Of a stretch of DNA of 64,000 nucleotides, positions 36,779-44,544 are shown piece after piece. Within the stretch, counting starts at the first letter, position 1. Each line of letters starts with the position of its first letter. The position numbers and the translations under genes are program-made. The notes under the pieces are model-generated. The model made no database searches. It was not told the origin of the DNA and was given only the letters and a program-made list of their open reading frames with translations. This stretch comes from an uncultured Thermanaerothrix sp. (GTDB lineage Bacteria > Chloroflexota > Anaerolineae > Anaerolineales > Anaerolineaceae), in NCBI RefSeq assembly GCF_938028735.1, contig NZ_CALIMF010000012.1, positions 124,001 to 188,000 on the forward strand. The letters run 5' to 3'.

Positions 36779-37471
36779 TCATGAGAGGAAGTGAGGAGGT
36801 GGTAAGAGCGCTAGCAAGTGAACCGGCGAGGGAAGAATCAGGTCGGCACCTGCCCGACGGAGTTCACGCTCGTTGCCAAAGCCGCATAGGACTCCAACTG
36901 TCTGGGCGCCAGCTGCTCTGCCGGCCCGGATGTCCGGGGGTGTATCGCCGACCATCAGACACTGGTGGGGTTCAACTCCTATGGCGTTGGCGGCCCAGAT
37001 CAGAGGATCAGGGAAAGGCTTAGTGTGGGGCGTGGTTTGCGCGGTAACCACCACGCGGAAAAAGTGGCGTAATGTGTAGCGATCTAAAAAAGCAAGAGTC
37101 GTGGATTCGTCCCGTGCGCTGATAATAGCCAATGGGTAGTGATGGTAAAGGTTGTGGAGTAGGATAGGAACACCGGGGATCAGCCGAAAACGGGGAGGCG
37201 ATAGGGGATGTTTGATCCTCATCCGTTGGCTCATCCAATGCACCCATTGGTCCAAACCAAGACGATCCAGGGCTTCAAACAGCCAGTTTCCTGGGGTTTC
37301 ACCACTCATGATCAGCCATCGTGCTAACGCGTGGATCTGCCCCGGCGATAGAAAGAAGAGGAAGGGCCTTAGGCGATTTTCCAGCTCCTGGACCCATTCG
37401 TCATCGGTATCGCTCAGGGTGCCATCTATATCAAAGCAGATAGCGCGAATGCGCGAAAGATCGAGGGGCAT
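36779..37471 (-). CDS. HAD-superfamily hydrolase (phosphatase)
   Basis: HAD phosphatase with motif I FDIDGTLSD, motif II in AIISARDEST, the motif III lysine in TKPFPDP and motif IV MVGDTPPDIRAG. A helical cap domain lies between motif I and motif II (about 20-95), as in phosphoglycolate-phosphatase-like C1 enzymes. 230 residues. Substrate not known. It lies 5 bp after the metallopeptidase-like gene, so the two are probably cotranscribed. Confidence 0.88.
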   Translation of the reverse strand: MPLDLSRIRAICFDIDGTLSDTDDEWVQELENRLRPFLFFLSPGQIHALARWLIMSGETPGNWLFEALDRLGLDQWVHWMSQRMRIKHPLSPPRFRLIPGVPILLHNLYHHYPLAIISARDESTTLAFLDRYTLRHFFRVVVTAQTTPHTKPFPDPLIWAANAIGVEPHQCLMVGDTPPDIRAGRAAGAQTVGVLCGFGNERELRRAGADLILPSPVHLLALLPPPHFLS

Positions 37472-37476
37472 AGTGC

Positions 37477-38913
37477 TCAGGGCTGAGGGAGGGCTGACTG
37501 GAGAATTGCCTGCACACGGCCGACAGCCTCGGTCTCATTTCCAAAAAGCCATATTGTTTGGGCTCGGTCTTGGATGAGAATGCTTTGGCCTCCGGAGGAT
37601 ATCCCCCAGCGCGTCTCAGAAGTTGTCGTCAAGACCGGCGTTCCCCAACGCTTGCGTCCATATTGCTGAAAGGCGTTATAGAACTCTGTGGCCTCTTTCT
37701 CAGCATCCCATCGAATGTTGAGAAGCAGGAACAGGTCACCGCTTTGAGCATTGCGCCAAACTTGATAGGTATCTCCGCCCCAACCGGCAGCCGCTTTGGA
37801 GGCCACTTCGTCGGGTAAACGAAATTCCCTTAAATCAGCATAAGCCAGAAGGAGGTAGAGGTACCATTCGCCCACTTCTCCTTCATCAAATAGCGTGTAT
37901 TCCGGTAAGGCGGGGCTCAATTCAGGCAGGTTGACCTCTAGTGGAGCATCGCCAGGGTATTTTTCGGGGTGCAAAATTTGTTCTGTGGAAAGCGGAGGAT
38001 GCTCAAAGGCCGCATTGACTGCCGCCCAGCGTCCTTTCTGATAAAGGCTGAGCACGAAATCAAGCCCTTGGCGGTAAGGGAAGAGGAAATCTTGCTGCAG
38101 AAATTCAGGCGCCGCATCAAAGATGGGGCTCTGATAATTCTCATAAAACTGCTGAATTTGCTGGCGGTCTTCCGGGGTAGCCGCGTTGAGCAACCAGAAT
38201 TGCTCGGTAAGAGAGGCGTCTCCCTCAATGAGGGCTTGAACGGCAGCGCAATATTCACTTTGCAACTCGCAGGTTTCATCCTTGATACCCAGTCGGTTGC
38301 GGAAATCAAAGGTCTGATCCTGTAAGGCGTGAGTATATTCGTGGGCATAGGTGGAGCGTTGCGGGCCTAAAAAGGCTTCATCTTGAATGACGTACATGGT
38401 TTTGGCTTCATCGTCGTAGAACCCGGCAATCTGTTCGGTGTAAAGATCACGAAGCAAGGTGTAAAGGTCGTAGTTCTGAGGCAGTAACCCAAAGAGGGAA
38501 AGGGTGGTAACATCTTTGGCGACTTCCTGGGGGGTATAGTCTTTTAGAAAGTCATCAATGACTTTCTGGCGAAGTTGAGCCGTGGTAAGAAGTTCGCGAT
38601 GCACCGGGGAGGTGGGTTGCAACCCGCGAATACGGATCACTTGTTGCTCGATCTGATCCATTTGAGCGGCAATTTCTGGGGGCAAGGAAGTCTGTGCAGC
38701 AGATGCGCTTGTTGAAGTGGGTAAAAGGGAAGGGGGGCGCAGCGTGGAAACGCTACGAGTCGGGGTCGGCAACGGTGAGTCGGTTGTCCAAGCAACCGAC
38801 TGACCCACACTGCGAAGGACCATCCAACCTGTTAGAGTCAGGGCGCCAATTCCAAGACAAGCAATGAGAGCAATCACCAAGAGGGTTGATAAGATATGAC
38901 GATTGGAGGACAT
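37477..38913 (-). CDS. Membrane-anchored HEYTH metallopeptidase-like protein
   Basis: 478 residues. An N-terminal helix (about 9-33, LLVIALIACLGIGALTLTGWMVL) acts as a signal anchor, followed by a Ser/Thr/Pro-rich linker and an extracellular domain. Near residue 190 the segment YAHEYTHALQDQTFDF contains HExxH, the gluzincin-type zinc-binding and catalytic motif. A family name is not certain; similar putative metallopeptidases are common in Chloroflexota. The third metal ligand was not identified, so activity is inferred. The C-terminus has DTYQVWRNAQSGDLFLLLNIRWD. Upstream lies another secreted hydrolase-like gene. Confidence 0.75.
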   Translation of the reverse strand: MSSNRHILSTLLVIALIACLGIGALTLTGWMVLRSVGQSVAWTTDSPLPTPTRSVSTLRPPSLLPTSTSASAAQTSLPPEIAAQMDQIEQQVIRIRGLQPTSPVHRELLTTAQLRQKVIDDFLKDYTPQEVAKDVTTLSLFGLLPQNYDLYTLLRDLYTEQIAGFYDDEAKTMYVIQDEAFLGPQRSTYAHEYTHALQDQTFDFRNRLGIKDETCELQSEYCAAVQALIEGDASLTEQFWLLNAATPEDRQQIQQFYENYQSPIFDAAPEFLQQDFLFPYRQGLDFVLSLYQKGRWAAVNAAFEHPPLSTEQILHPEKYPGDAPLEVNLPELSPALPEYTLFDEGEVGEWYLYLLLAYADLREFRLPDEVASKAAAGWGGDTYQVWRNAQSGDLFLLLNIRWDAEKEATEFYNAFQQYGRKRWGTPVLTTTSETRWGISSGGQSILIQDRAQTIWLFGNETEAVGRVQAILQSALPQP

Positions 38914-38949
38914 GCTGACTGAGCCTATCTATTCCAGTTGGGTTGGGTT

Positions 38950-40224
38950 TTAATTCTGCTGTACAAAGCGCAAAGCGTATTCGGCATCCGGATAACCCGG
39001 ATGGGCCTTAAGGGCTTCTTCAAAAGAGGCAATTGCCTCATTCTTTTTTCCTTGCCGATAAAACCCCCATCCTCGCCAAAGCAGGGCTTCTTCAGAATTG
39101 GGGGTACGCTTAAGGGCATATTCGGTCAACGTCATTAGGTCATCAATTCGATGGGTGTGGAAATAGGCGAAAAAGGGACCAAACTGATATCGAAGCATGC
39201 GCTGAGGCAACCCAAGCATGCGCGCTTGATCGTAGGCTGCTGCGGCTTCGTTATACCGCTCGAAGTAAACTAGGTTGGTGCCGAGATTGAACCATGCAAA
39301 GGCATTCTCAGGCTGCTCTTGCGTTTCGCGCTGGGCAGTTTCGAGGGCGTGGCGGCGGTTTGTCGCTATGTCCCAATCTTCCCCCAAAAGCACCCGAAGC
39401 GTTTCCTCGCTTTCGGGGGGAAAGACCAGGAAATAAACACGATTGAAAGCCTGCCAGTTTTGGTCCAGCCCCGCGTAGGGGATTAGGCGATTCGGGCCAT
39501 AGAAGGAATCTTGAGCAATAAAGTAGCCTTCTCCATCGTCATATCCGGTCAACAGCAGGTAATGTCCGGCCCATCGGTCGTCATTGGGCCAGTAAGATTC
39601 TTCCATTAGGTATCCCTCTTCAATGACGACTGGAAACCCCGCTGCTAATATACGCTTGAGCAACGCAAGATCGCCCCCAACCCGAAACTCACTTCGCAAC
39701 CACCCCACATAATTACGCGTGAAATAAAGAAGTTCCTCGATATTGACGTTGCGGTCCTGCGGAATGGGTTTGATCACCACAGCGATGTCATTCTGATTGC
39801 CGTTCCAGCCGTAGAAACGCAGCAGCATGGCTAGAGTGGCTGGGCCACAGTTGTTGATGTCCTGTTTCTCATAGGGTGGAACAGGCAATTCAACTCGCCC
39901 TGGCAACGGAGTTGGGGTAGGAGTTGGAGATGGCAAAGAAACCAAAAGCGTAGGGGTTGGGTTAGACTGTGCCGAGGGAGAAGGATAGGGCGTGGGGGTT
40001 GTGCTGAGGACACGCACTCTGGGAGTAGGCAGGGGCTTGACTGGATCAACCATGCCACGAAGGTAAGTGGTGATGACCTCATAGCGCCATATCAGCCTTG
40101 AGCGCAAGGAAGGTGAAAGAAGGGTGAGGGTCAATAAGGCAGGCACAGCCACCAAGACGCCTAAAAGAAACCGTCCACCCCAGCGCAAAAGATGGGTATC
40201 GCTGTGTTTTCTGGTTCTCAGCAT
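38950..40224 (-). CDS. C39-like cysteine peptidase domain fused to TPR repeats
   Basis: 424 residues. N-terminal helix (GGRFLLGVLVAVPALLTLTLL), a Thr/Pro-rich linker (about 75-110), then a C39-like papain-fold domain with the active-site Cys in QDINNCGPATLAMLLRFYG, His in WAGHYLLLTGYDD and Asp in FIAQDSF. The last 130 residues are TPR-like repeats (AFAWFNLGTNLVYFERYNEAAAAYDQA; EALLWRGWGFYRQGKKNEAIASFEEAL). It is probably an extracellular peptidase with a TPR docking region; the substrate is unknown. The ATG follows an extended -10 by 7 nt, so the mRNA may be leaderless. Confidence 0.85.
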   Translation of the reverse strand: MLRTRKHSDTHLLRWGGRFLLGVLVAVPALLTLTLLSPSLRSRLIWRYEVITTYLRGMVDPVKPLPTPRVRVLSTTPTPYPSPSAQSNPTPTLLVSLPSPTPTPTPLPGRVELPVPPYEKQDINNCGPATLAMLLRFYGWNGNQNDIAVVIKPIPQDRNVNIEELLYFTRNYVGWLRSEFRVGGDLALLKRILAAGFPVVIEEGYLMEESYWPNDDRWAGHYLLLTGYDDGEGYFIAQDSFYGPNRLIPYAGLDQNWQAFNRVYFLVFPPESEETLRVLLGEDWDIATNRRHALETAQRETQEQPENAFAWFNLGTNLVYFERYNEAAAAYDQARMLGLPQRMLRYQFGPFFAYFHTHRIDDLMTLTEYALKRTPNSEEALLWRGWGFYRQGKKNEAIASFEEALKAHPGYPDAEYALRFVQQN

Positions 40225-40231
40225 GCAGGTG

Positions 40232-40240
40232 ATTCTATCA
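40232..40240 (-). promoter_or_regulatory. Extended -10 promoter (TGA-TAGAAT), probable leaderless start
   Basis: On the minus strand TGATAGAAT ends 7 nt before the ATG at 40224, the same spacing as at 9981. No -35 is evident. Confidence 0.5.
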
Positions 40241-40265
40241 CGATTCCAGGGAGGCCTTCAGATCG

Positions 40266-40330
40266 TGATATAATACATAAATGGTCTAATTTAGAGCACA
40301 TCGCGAGAAAGGACTAATCCTTGATATAAT
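40266..40330 (+). promoter_or_regulatory. Two tandem TGATATAAT extended -10 elements ahead of miaB
   Basis: TGATATAAT occurs at 40266-40274 and again at 40322-40330. The second ends 9 nt before the miaB ATG and would give a nearly leaderless mRNA; the first would include the AGGA Shine-Dalgarno. Confidence 0.5.
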
Positions 40331-40339
40331 CAGGATGTT

Positions 40340-41701
40340 ATGAAGTACTATATCTGGACCGAAGGCTGTCAGATGAATGTTGCCGATTCACAGCGGGTGG
40401 CGGTGGCACTGGAACACCTGGGGTATGAGCCTGCCTCTGCCGCTGAGGAAGCGGATGTTATCGTGCTTAATACCTGTGTAGTTCGTCAAAGTGCTGAGGA
40501 CAAAGCCTACGGACGCTTGAATGCGTTGCGTCCGCTTAAAAAACAGCGGCCTGAGGTGATAATCAACTTGATGGGGTGTTTGGTAGGGGTTAAGGGAAAT
40601 CCCAAAGTTGCCGAACGCTTTCCATTTGTAGACATCTTTTCACCACCTTCTGATCCACGCCCCCTTCTGGCTTACTTGAGCCAGCGTTTGGGTCACGACA
40701 TTGAGGTGGAAGAGACTATTCAACGCTTTGCGTGGATGGATGGAGAGTTGCCTTTACCCCAGGAGGAACGCGGGAGGGCCGTTTCTGCTTATATTCCTGT
40801 GGTCTATGGGTGCTCCCATGCGTGTACGTTTTGCATCATTCCTTACCGTCGGGGACCTGAGCGGAGTCGGCCACCTGAAGTGATCCTTGCAGAAGCCCGG
40901 GCGTTAGTGGCGCAAGGGGTGCGTGAGATTACCTTACTAGGGCAGATTGTGGATCGGTACGGTAAGGATGAGCCAGAATTTCCCACGTTGAGTGGTCTAT
41001 TGCGTCGTTTGCATCAAATTGAGGGGTTGGAGAGGATACGTTTTCTGACTTCACATCCTAACTGGATGACCGATGAACTGCTTGATACCGTGGCCGAATT
41101 GCCTAAGGTGATGCCCCATATTGAAGTACCGGTTCAAGCCGGGGATGATGAGGTATTGGCACGCATGCGTCGAGGGTATACCGCCGAGCAATATCGGCGG
41201 CTAGTCGAGCGAATCCGCGCGCGAATTCCGGGGGTGGCCATTGCGACCGATATCATTGTGGGGTTCCCGGGTGAAACGGAGGCCCAGTTCCAGCGTACTT
41301 ACGATTTGCTGGCTGAGTTGCGTCTCGATGTGGCTCATTTGGCGCGTTACTCCCCGCGTGAGGGCACTGTGGCAGCGCGGAAGATGCCGGATGATGTGCC
41401 TGAGGAAGAGAAATGGCGTCGTTTCCGCCTGCTAGAGGCATTGCAGGAACGCATTGCCAGCGAGATCAATCAGCAATATGTGGGCCGAGAGGTACTTGTC
41501 CTATTTGAGGAGAAAGTTCGTCAGCGCTGGAAAGGACGCACCGAAACCAACAAACTCGTTTTTGTGGAGAGCGAGGCGGATCTGCGCGGTCTGATTCTGC
41601 CTGTGCGTATTACTTGGGCAGGACCATGGTCGATGCTTGGGGAAGTCGTTCAACCTATTAATGCCTCGCGTGTTGCGGTAGAGATTTCCCAGCGCGCCTG
41701 A
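40340..41701 (+). CDS. miaB: tRNA-2-methylthio-N6-dimethylallyladenosine synthase
   Basis: Radical-SAM methylthiotransferase that modifies A37 of tRNAs. N-terminal MTTase domain with three cluster cysteines (TEGCQMN, NTCVVR, MGCLVG), then the radical-SAM CSHACTFC motif near residue 158, the GEITLLGQ-like ITLLGQIVDRYG and SHPNWM segments, DIIVGFPGETE, and a C-terminal TRAM domain (about 375-445). 453 residues. A related RimO or MtaB is less likely given GCQMN and length, but cannot be fully excluded. Confidence 0.92.
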   Translation: MKYYIWTEGCQMNVADSQRVAVALEHLGYEPASAAEEADVIVLNTCVVRQSAEDKAYGRLNALRPLKKQRPEVIINLMGCLVGVKGNPKVAERFPFVDIFSPPSDPRPLLAYLSQRLGHDIEVEETIQRFAWMDGELPLPQEERGRAVSAYIPVVYGCSHACTFCIIPYRRGPERSRPPEVILAEARALVAQGVREITLLGQIVDRYGKDEPEFPTLSGLLRRLHQIEGLERIRFLTSHPNWMTDELLDTVAELPKVMPHIEVPVQAGDDEVLARMRRGYTAEQYRRLVERIRARIPGVAIATDIIVGFPGETEAQFQRTYDLLAELRLDVAHLARYSPREGTVAARKMPDDVPEEEKWRRFRLLEALQERIASEINQQYVGREVLVLFEEKVRQRWKGRTETNKLVFVESEADLRGLILPVRITWAGPWSMLGEVVQPINASRVAVEISQRA

Positions 41702-41707
41702 ATCTCC

Positions 41708-42436
41708 ATGACTGACGCCCGGCATCCTTTGGTAGGCAAGGTCATCCTAGTAAGTGGGGCTGCACGTGGATTGGGACGTGTCCTAGCGTTGGCGCTGGCT
41801 CAAGCAGGGGCTGCTTTGGCTCTGCATGACTTGGCTCCCACCCACTTAGAGGAAACCTGTCAGCAAGTTCAAGCCCTTGGGGCGCCGGTAAAGCTGTATA
41901 TCGCTGATAGCGGCAAAGGCTTGCCAGCGCGAATGCTGATCACGGAGGTTCTGGAAGACTGGGGGCGTTTGGATGGGCTGATTAATAACCTGCATGTTCA
42001 TCCTGAAGCCAATCTTCTTAACCTCGACGAATGGGACTGGGAACGCACTCTGGAGATTAACCTGAGCGGCCCCTTCTTGTTGATGCAGAGTGCCATCTCG
42101 CCAATGGTGGCCGCTGGGGGCGGTGTAATCCTCAATCTTGTTGCTGAGATCATCCCCTCTGAAACAGGAAGGATAAACGCTGCTTTTGCGGCCAGTCAAT
42201 TTGGGTTGGCGGGCCTGACTCAGGCGACCGCTTATGAACTTCTATCTTATAATATTTTTAGTTGCGCGCTTGAGGTTGCTCCTCTGGTTGAGATTCTGGA
42301 CGAAGCCTTCTGGCTTGACGGTGAGGGGCAAAAGCGCATTACCTGGATGGTGCGTTGGATGGCACGTCAGGCAGAGGTGACCGCGGGGAGTTGGATAAGG
42401 CGCGTGGCATTTGAGGATTTGGTGAGGGGTGTATGA
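41708..42436 (+). CDS. SDR-fold protein lacking the catalytic triad
   Basis: Short-chain dehydrogenase/reductase fold of 242 residues. The cofactor-binding SGAARGLGRVLA (GxxxGxG) and INNLHVHPEANLL (NNxG region) are present. The catalytic residues appear to be lost: where SDRs have Ser, the sequence reads ILNLVAEI; where YxxxK is expected it reads AAFAASQFGLAGL, with Phe for Tyr and Gln for Lys. It probably binds NAD(P) but does not act as an oxidoreductase. Its stop overlaps the AAC(3)-like start (ATGA), so the two are translationally coupled. Confidence 0.8.
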   Translation: MTDARHPLVGKVILVSGAARGLGRVLALALAQAGAALALHDLAPTHLEETCQQVQALGAPVKLYIADSGKGLPARMLITEVLEDWGRLDGLINNLHVHPEANLLNLDEWDWERTLEINLSGPFLLMQSAISPMVAAGGGVILNLVAEIIPSETGRINAAFAASQFGLAGLTQATAYELLSYNIFSCALEVAPLVEILDEAFWLDGEGQKRITWMVRWMARQAEVTAGSWIRRVAFEDLVRGV

Positions 42437-43227
42437 TTGGCTTCCGTGAGGTGCTACGTGGGTTGCGGGCGCTTTCAATCGGGCAACAGCCGGTGATTGT
42501 GCACGCCTCACTCTCGGCGTTTGGACCCGTTCACGGTGGAGCAGAGACGGTTGTGGGGGCTTTGCTGGCCACTTTTCCGGGGGTGATGGCGCCTACGCAT
42601 ACCTACAAGACGATGCTCATCCCGGAGGAGGGGCCGCCGAACAACGCGATCACCTATGGTAGCGGGAGAGCCCAGAATGCCATGGCGGAATTCTTTACCT
42701 TGGACATGCCTGCTGACCCGTTGATGGGAATGATTCCCGAGACATTACGGCGGCACCCCCGAGCCAAGCGTTCAGGTCACCCCATCCTCTCTTTTGCGGG
42801 GGTAGGGGTTGAAGCGGCGCTCAATGCACAGACTCTAGAAGAGCCTCTGGCTCCGATTCGGGTGTTGATGGAAGAAGAGGGATGGGTTTTATTGTTAGGA
42901 GTCAATCATACGGTTAACACCAGCCTGCACCTGGCCGAACGTTTGGCCGGGCGTCGCCAATTTTTGCGCTGGGCGTTAACCCCGCAAGGGGTGGTCGCCT
43001 GTCCGAGTTTCCCCGGCTGCTCGTTAGGATTTGAGAAAGCCGAACCGTTGCTGCGTGCTCTCACGCGTGAAGTTCAGATTGGTAGTGCCATGGTGCGTGC
43101 TTTGCCTCTGGCGCCTATGATTGAGCGGATTACCGCTTACCTCCGTGAAGATCCAATGGCTCTGCTTTGTGATGACCCCTCTTGTGAGCGCTGCACAGCG
43201 ATCCGGGCTGAACTGGCGGCCGCCTAA
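42433..43227 (+). CDS. AAC(3)-family N-acetyltransferase-like protein
   Basis: Belongs to the aminoglycoside 3-N-acetyltransferase/YokD fold. Family landmarks: VIVHASLSAFGPVHGGAETVVGAL, MAPTHTYK, RHPRAKRSGHPILSFAGVG and LLLGVNHTVNTSLHLAE. 264 residues is typical. A C-terminal Cys motif (CDDPSCERC) could bind metal. Chromosomal members often have other acetyl-acceptors, so resistance is not implied. Coupled to the degenerate SDR by ATGA. Confidence 0.85.
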   Translation: MIGFREVLRGLRALSIGQQPVIVHASLSAFGPVHGGAETVVGALLATFPGVMAPTHTYKTMLIPEEGPPNNAITYGSGRAQNAMAEFFTLDMPADPLMGMIPETLRRHPRAKRSGHPILSFAGVGVEAALNAQTLEEPLAPIRVLMEEEGWVLLLGVNHTVNTSLHLAERLAGRRQFLRWALTPQGVVACPSFPGCSLGFEKAEPLLRALTREVQIGSAMVRALPLAPMIERITAYLREDPMALLCDDPSCERCTAIRAELAAA

Positions 43228-43237
43228 AGGCTGGCGC

Positions 43238-44401
43238 TTATGGCAAGTACTTAAGCCCGCTGCCGGTGTTCAAGAGAAGCACCTGTTCTTCAGGGTGCAC
43301 AAAGCCAGATTGCCGTAGATAAGGAAGCGCGGCAACAGTTGCGGCTCCCTCTGGAGAGGCAAAAATGCCCTCCAAGGAGGCCAATTTCCGCTGGGCATCG
43401 CGTATCTCTGTGTCACTGACGGCAATGGCCAGTCCTTGTGAGTCATAGAGCGCTCTGAGCACGAGGCGATCTCCGAAGGATTTAGGAACACGCAATCCCG
43501 AAGCCATGGTTTGAGCGCCTTCCCAGAATTCACAATGATCGGCATGAGCCCGAAAAGCACGTACAAAAGGTGCGCATCCCTGAGCCTGGACAGCCACCAG
43601 TCGGGGAGGGGTTGCTTTTTCCAGCCATCCCAGAGTCCTTAGCTCAAGATAGGCTTTCCAGATGCCTACCAAGCCGATCCCCCCTCCGGCCGGATAGATG
43701 ATGACGTCCGGAAAGCGCCATCCAAAGGACTGAGCAATTTCATAACCCATGGTTTTCTTACCTTCAAGCCGGTAAGGTTCCTTGAAAGTTGATATATCAT
43801 ACCAACCCTGTTCAATCCTAGCGGCGGCTTCCCGTGCCGCATCGCTGATCAGCCCCGTGACCAGAATAACCTCTGCTCCTGTAATGCGAGCTTCTTCTAC
43901 GTTAGCGCGCGGAGTATCGGAGGGCATCAACACACATGCTTTCAATCCTGCGCGGGCAGCATAAGCGGCCATAGCCCCCCCGGCGTTTCCGGCTGTCGGC
44001 ACCAGAACCTTTTGTAAGCCCAGTTCACGCACCTTGGAAAGGGCTACAGCCTGTCCTCGGGCCTTAAACGTTCCGGTGGGATTAATGGCCTCGTCCTTGA
44101 GATAAAGGTGGGGAAAGCCCATATACTCCCCCAAACGCGGTAGCGCTAGGGTGGGGGTGTCTCCTTCGCCTAGAGTGAATGCCCAACGCAGATCAAAAAC
44201 CGGGAGGAGTTCCCGCCATCGCCATAGACCTCGCGAGCGGTGGGCAATTTGTTCGCGATCGAGATGGCGCCGTCCTGCCTCAAGATCATAATGAGCCACC
44301 AGAGGCGCGCTGCATTGTGGGCAGAAGCGCTGAATCTCATGAGGTGAGAAGGATTGACCACATTCAGAGCAAGCCAAGTGAGTGAGAAGCGATGGGTTCA
44401 A
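43238..44401 (-). CDS. Threonine synthase-like PLP enzyme
   Basis: Fold-type II PLP enzyme, most similar to threonine synthase, which converts O-phosphohomoserine to threonine. An N-terminal zinc ribbon (CSECGQ ... CPQC) precedes TLGEGDTPTLALPRLG. The PLP lysine lies in NPTGTFKARGQA, the phosphate loop reads TAGNAGGAMAAYAARAG, and the second glycine loop is IIYPAGGGIGLVG. The start is uncertain: the ORF track uses TTG 44506, but TTG 44401 has GGAG 5 nt upstream and gives 387 residues. The TAGNAGG loop differs from the usual SSGN(T)A, so a related PLP lyase cannot be excluded. Confidence 0.75.
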   Translation of the reverse strand: MNPSLLTHLACSECGQSFSPHEIQRFCPQCSAPLVAHYDLEAGRRHLDREQIAHRSRGLWRWRELLPVFDLRWAFTLGEGDTPTLALPRLGEYMGFPHLYLKDEAINPTGTFKARGQAVALSKVRELGLQKVLVPTAGNAGGAMAAYAARAGLKACVLMPSDTPRANVEEARITGAEVILVTGLISDAAREAAARIEQGWYDISTFKEPYRLEGKKTMGYEIAQSFGWRFPDVIIYPAGGGIGLVGIWKAYLELRTLGWLEKATPPRLVAVQAQGCAPFVRAFRAHADHCEFWEGAQTMASGLRVPKSFGDRLVLRALYDSQGLAIAVSDTEIRDAQRKLASLEGIFASPEGAATVAALPYLRQSGFVHPEEQVLLLNTGSGLKYLP

Positions 44402-44489
44402 GGGAGCTCCAGCCGGCGATGTTTGCCATGGTGGGTTAGTAAAATGTAGCTTTTGGTATTGTAAAGAGTTTGAAATGGGGCAAATCTGG

Positions 44490-44503
44490 TTTTGTGCTAT
44501 ACT
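44490..44503 (+). promoter_or_regulatory. Extended -10 promoter for the histidine kinase
   Basis: TTTTGTGCTATACT: TGC extension plus TATACT (44498-44503). The same 14 bases occur on the minus strand at 9989-10002. It lies about 42 bp before ATG 44545. Confidence 0.5.
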
Positions 44504-44544
44504 CAAATAAATCCATTTGCATTATAAAGCGTATTTATCCTCTC

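Noticed and set aside
42433-43227. Aminoglycoside resistance gene
   Set aside because: The AAC(3) fold is clear, but chromosomal members often act on other substrates, and there is no mobile context.
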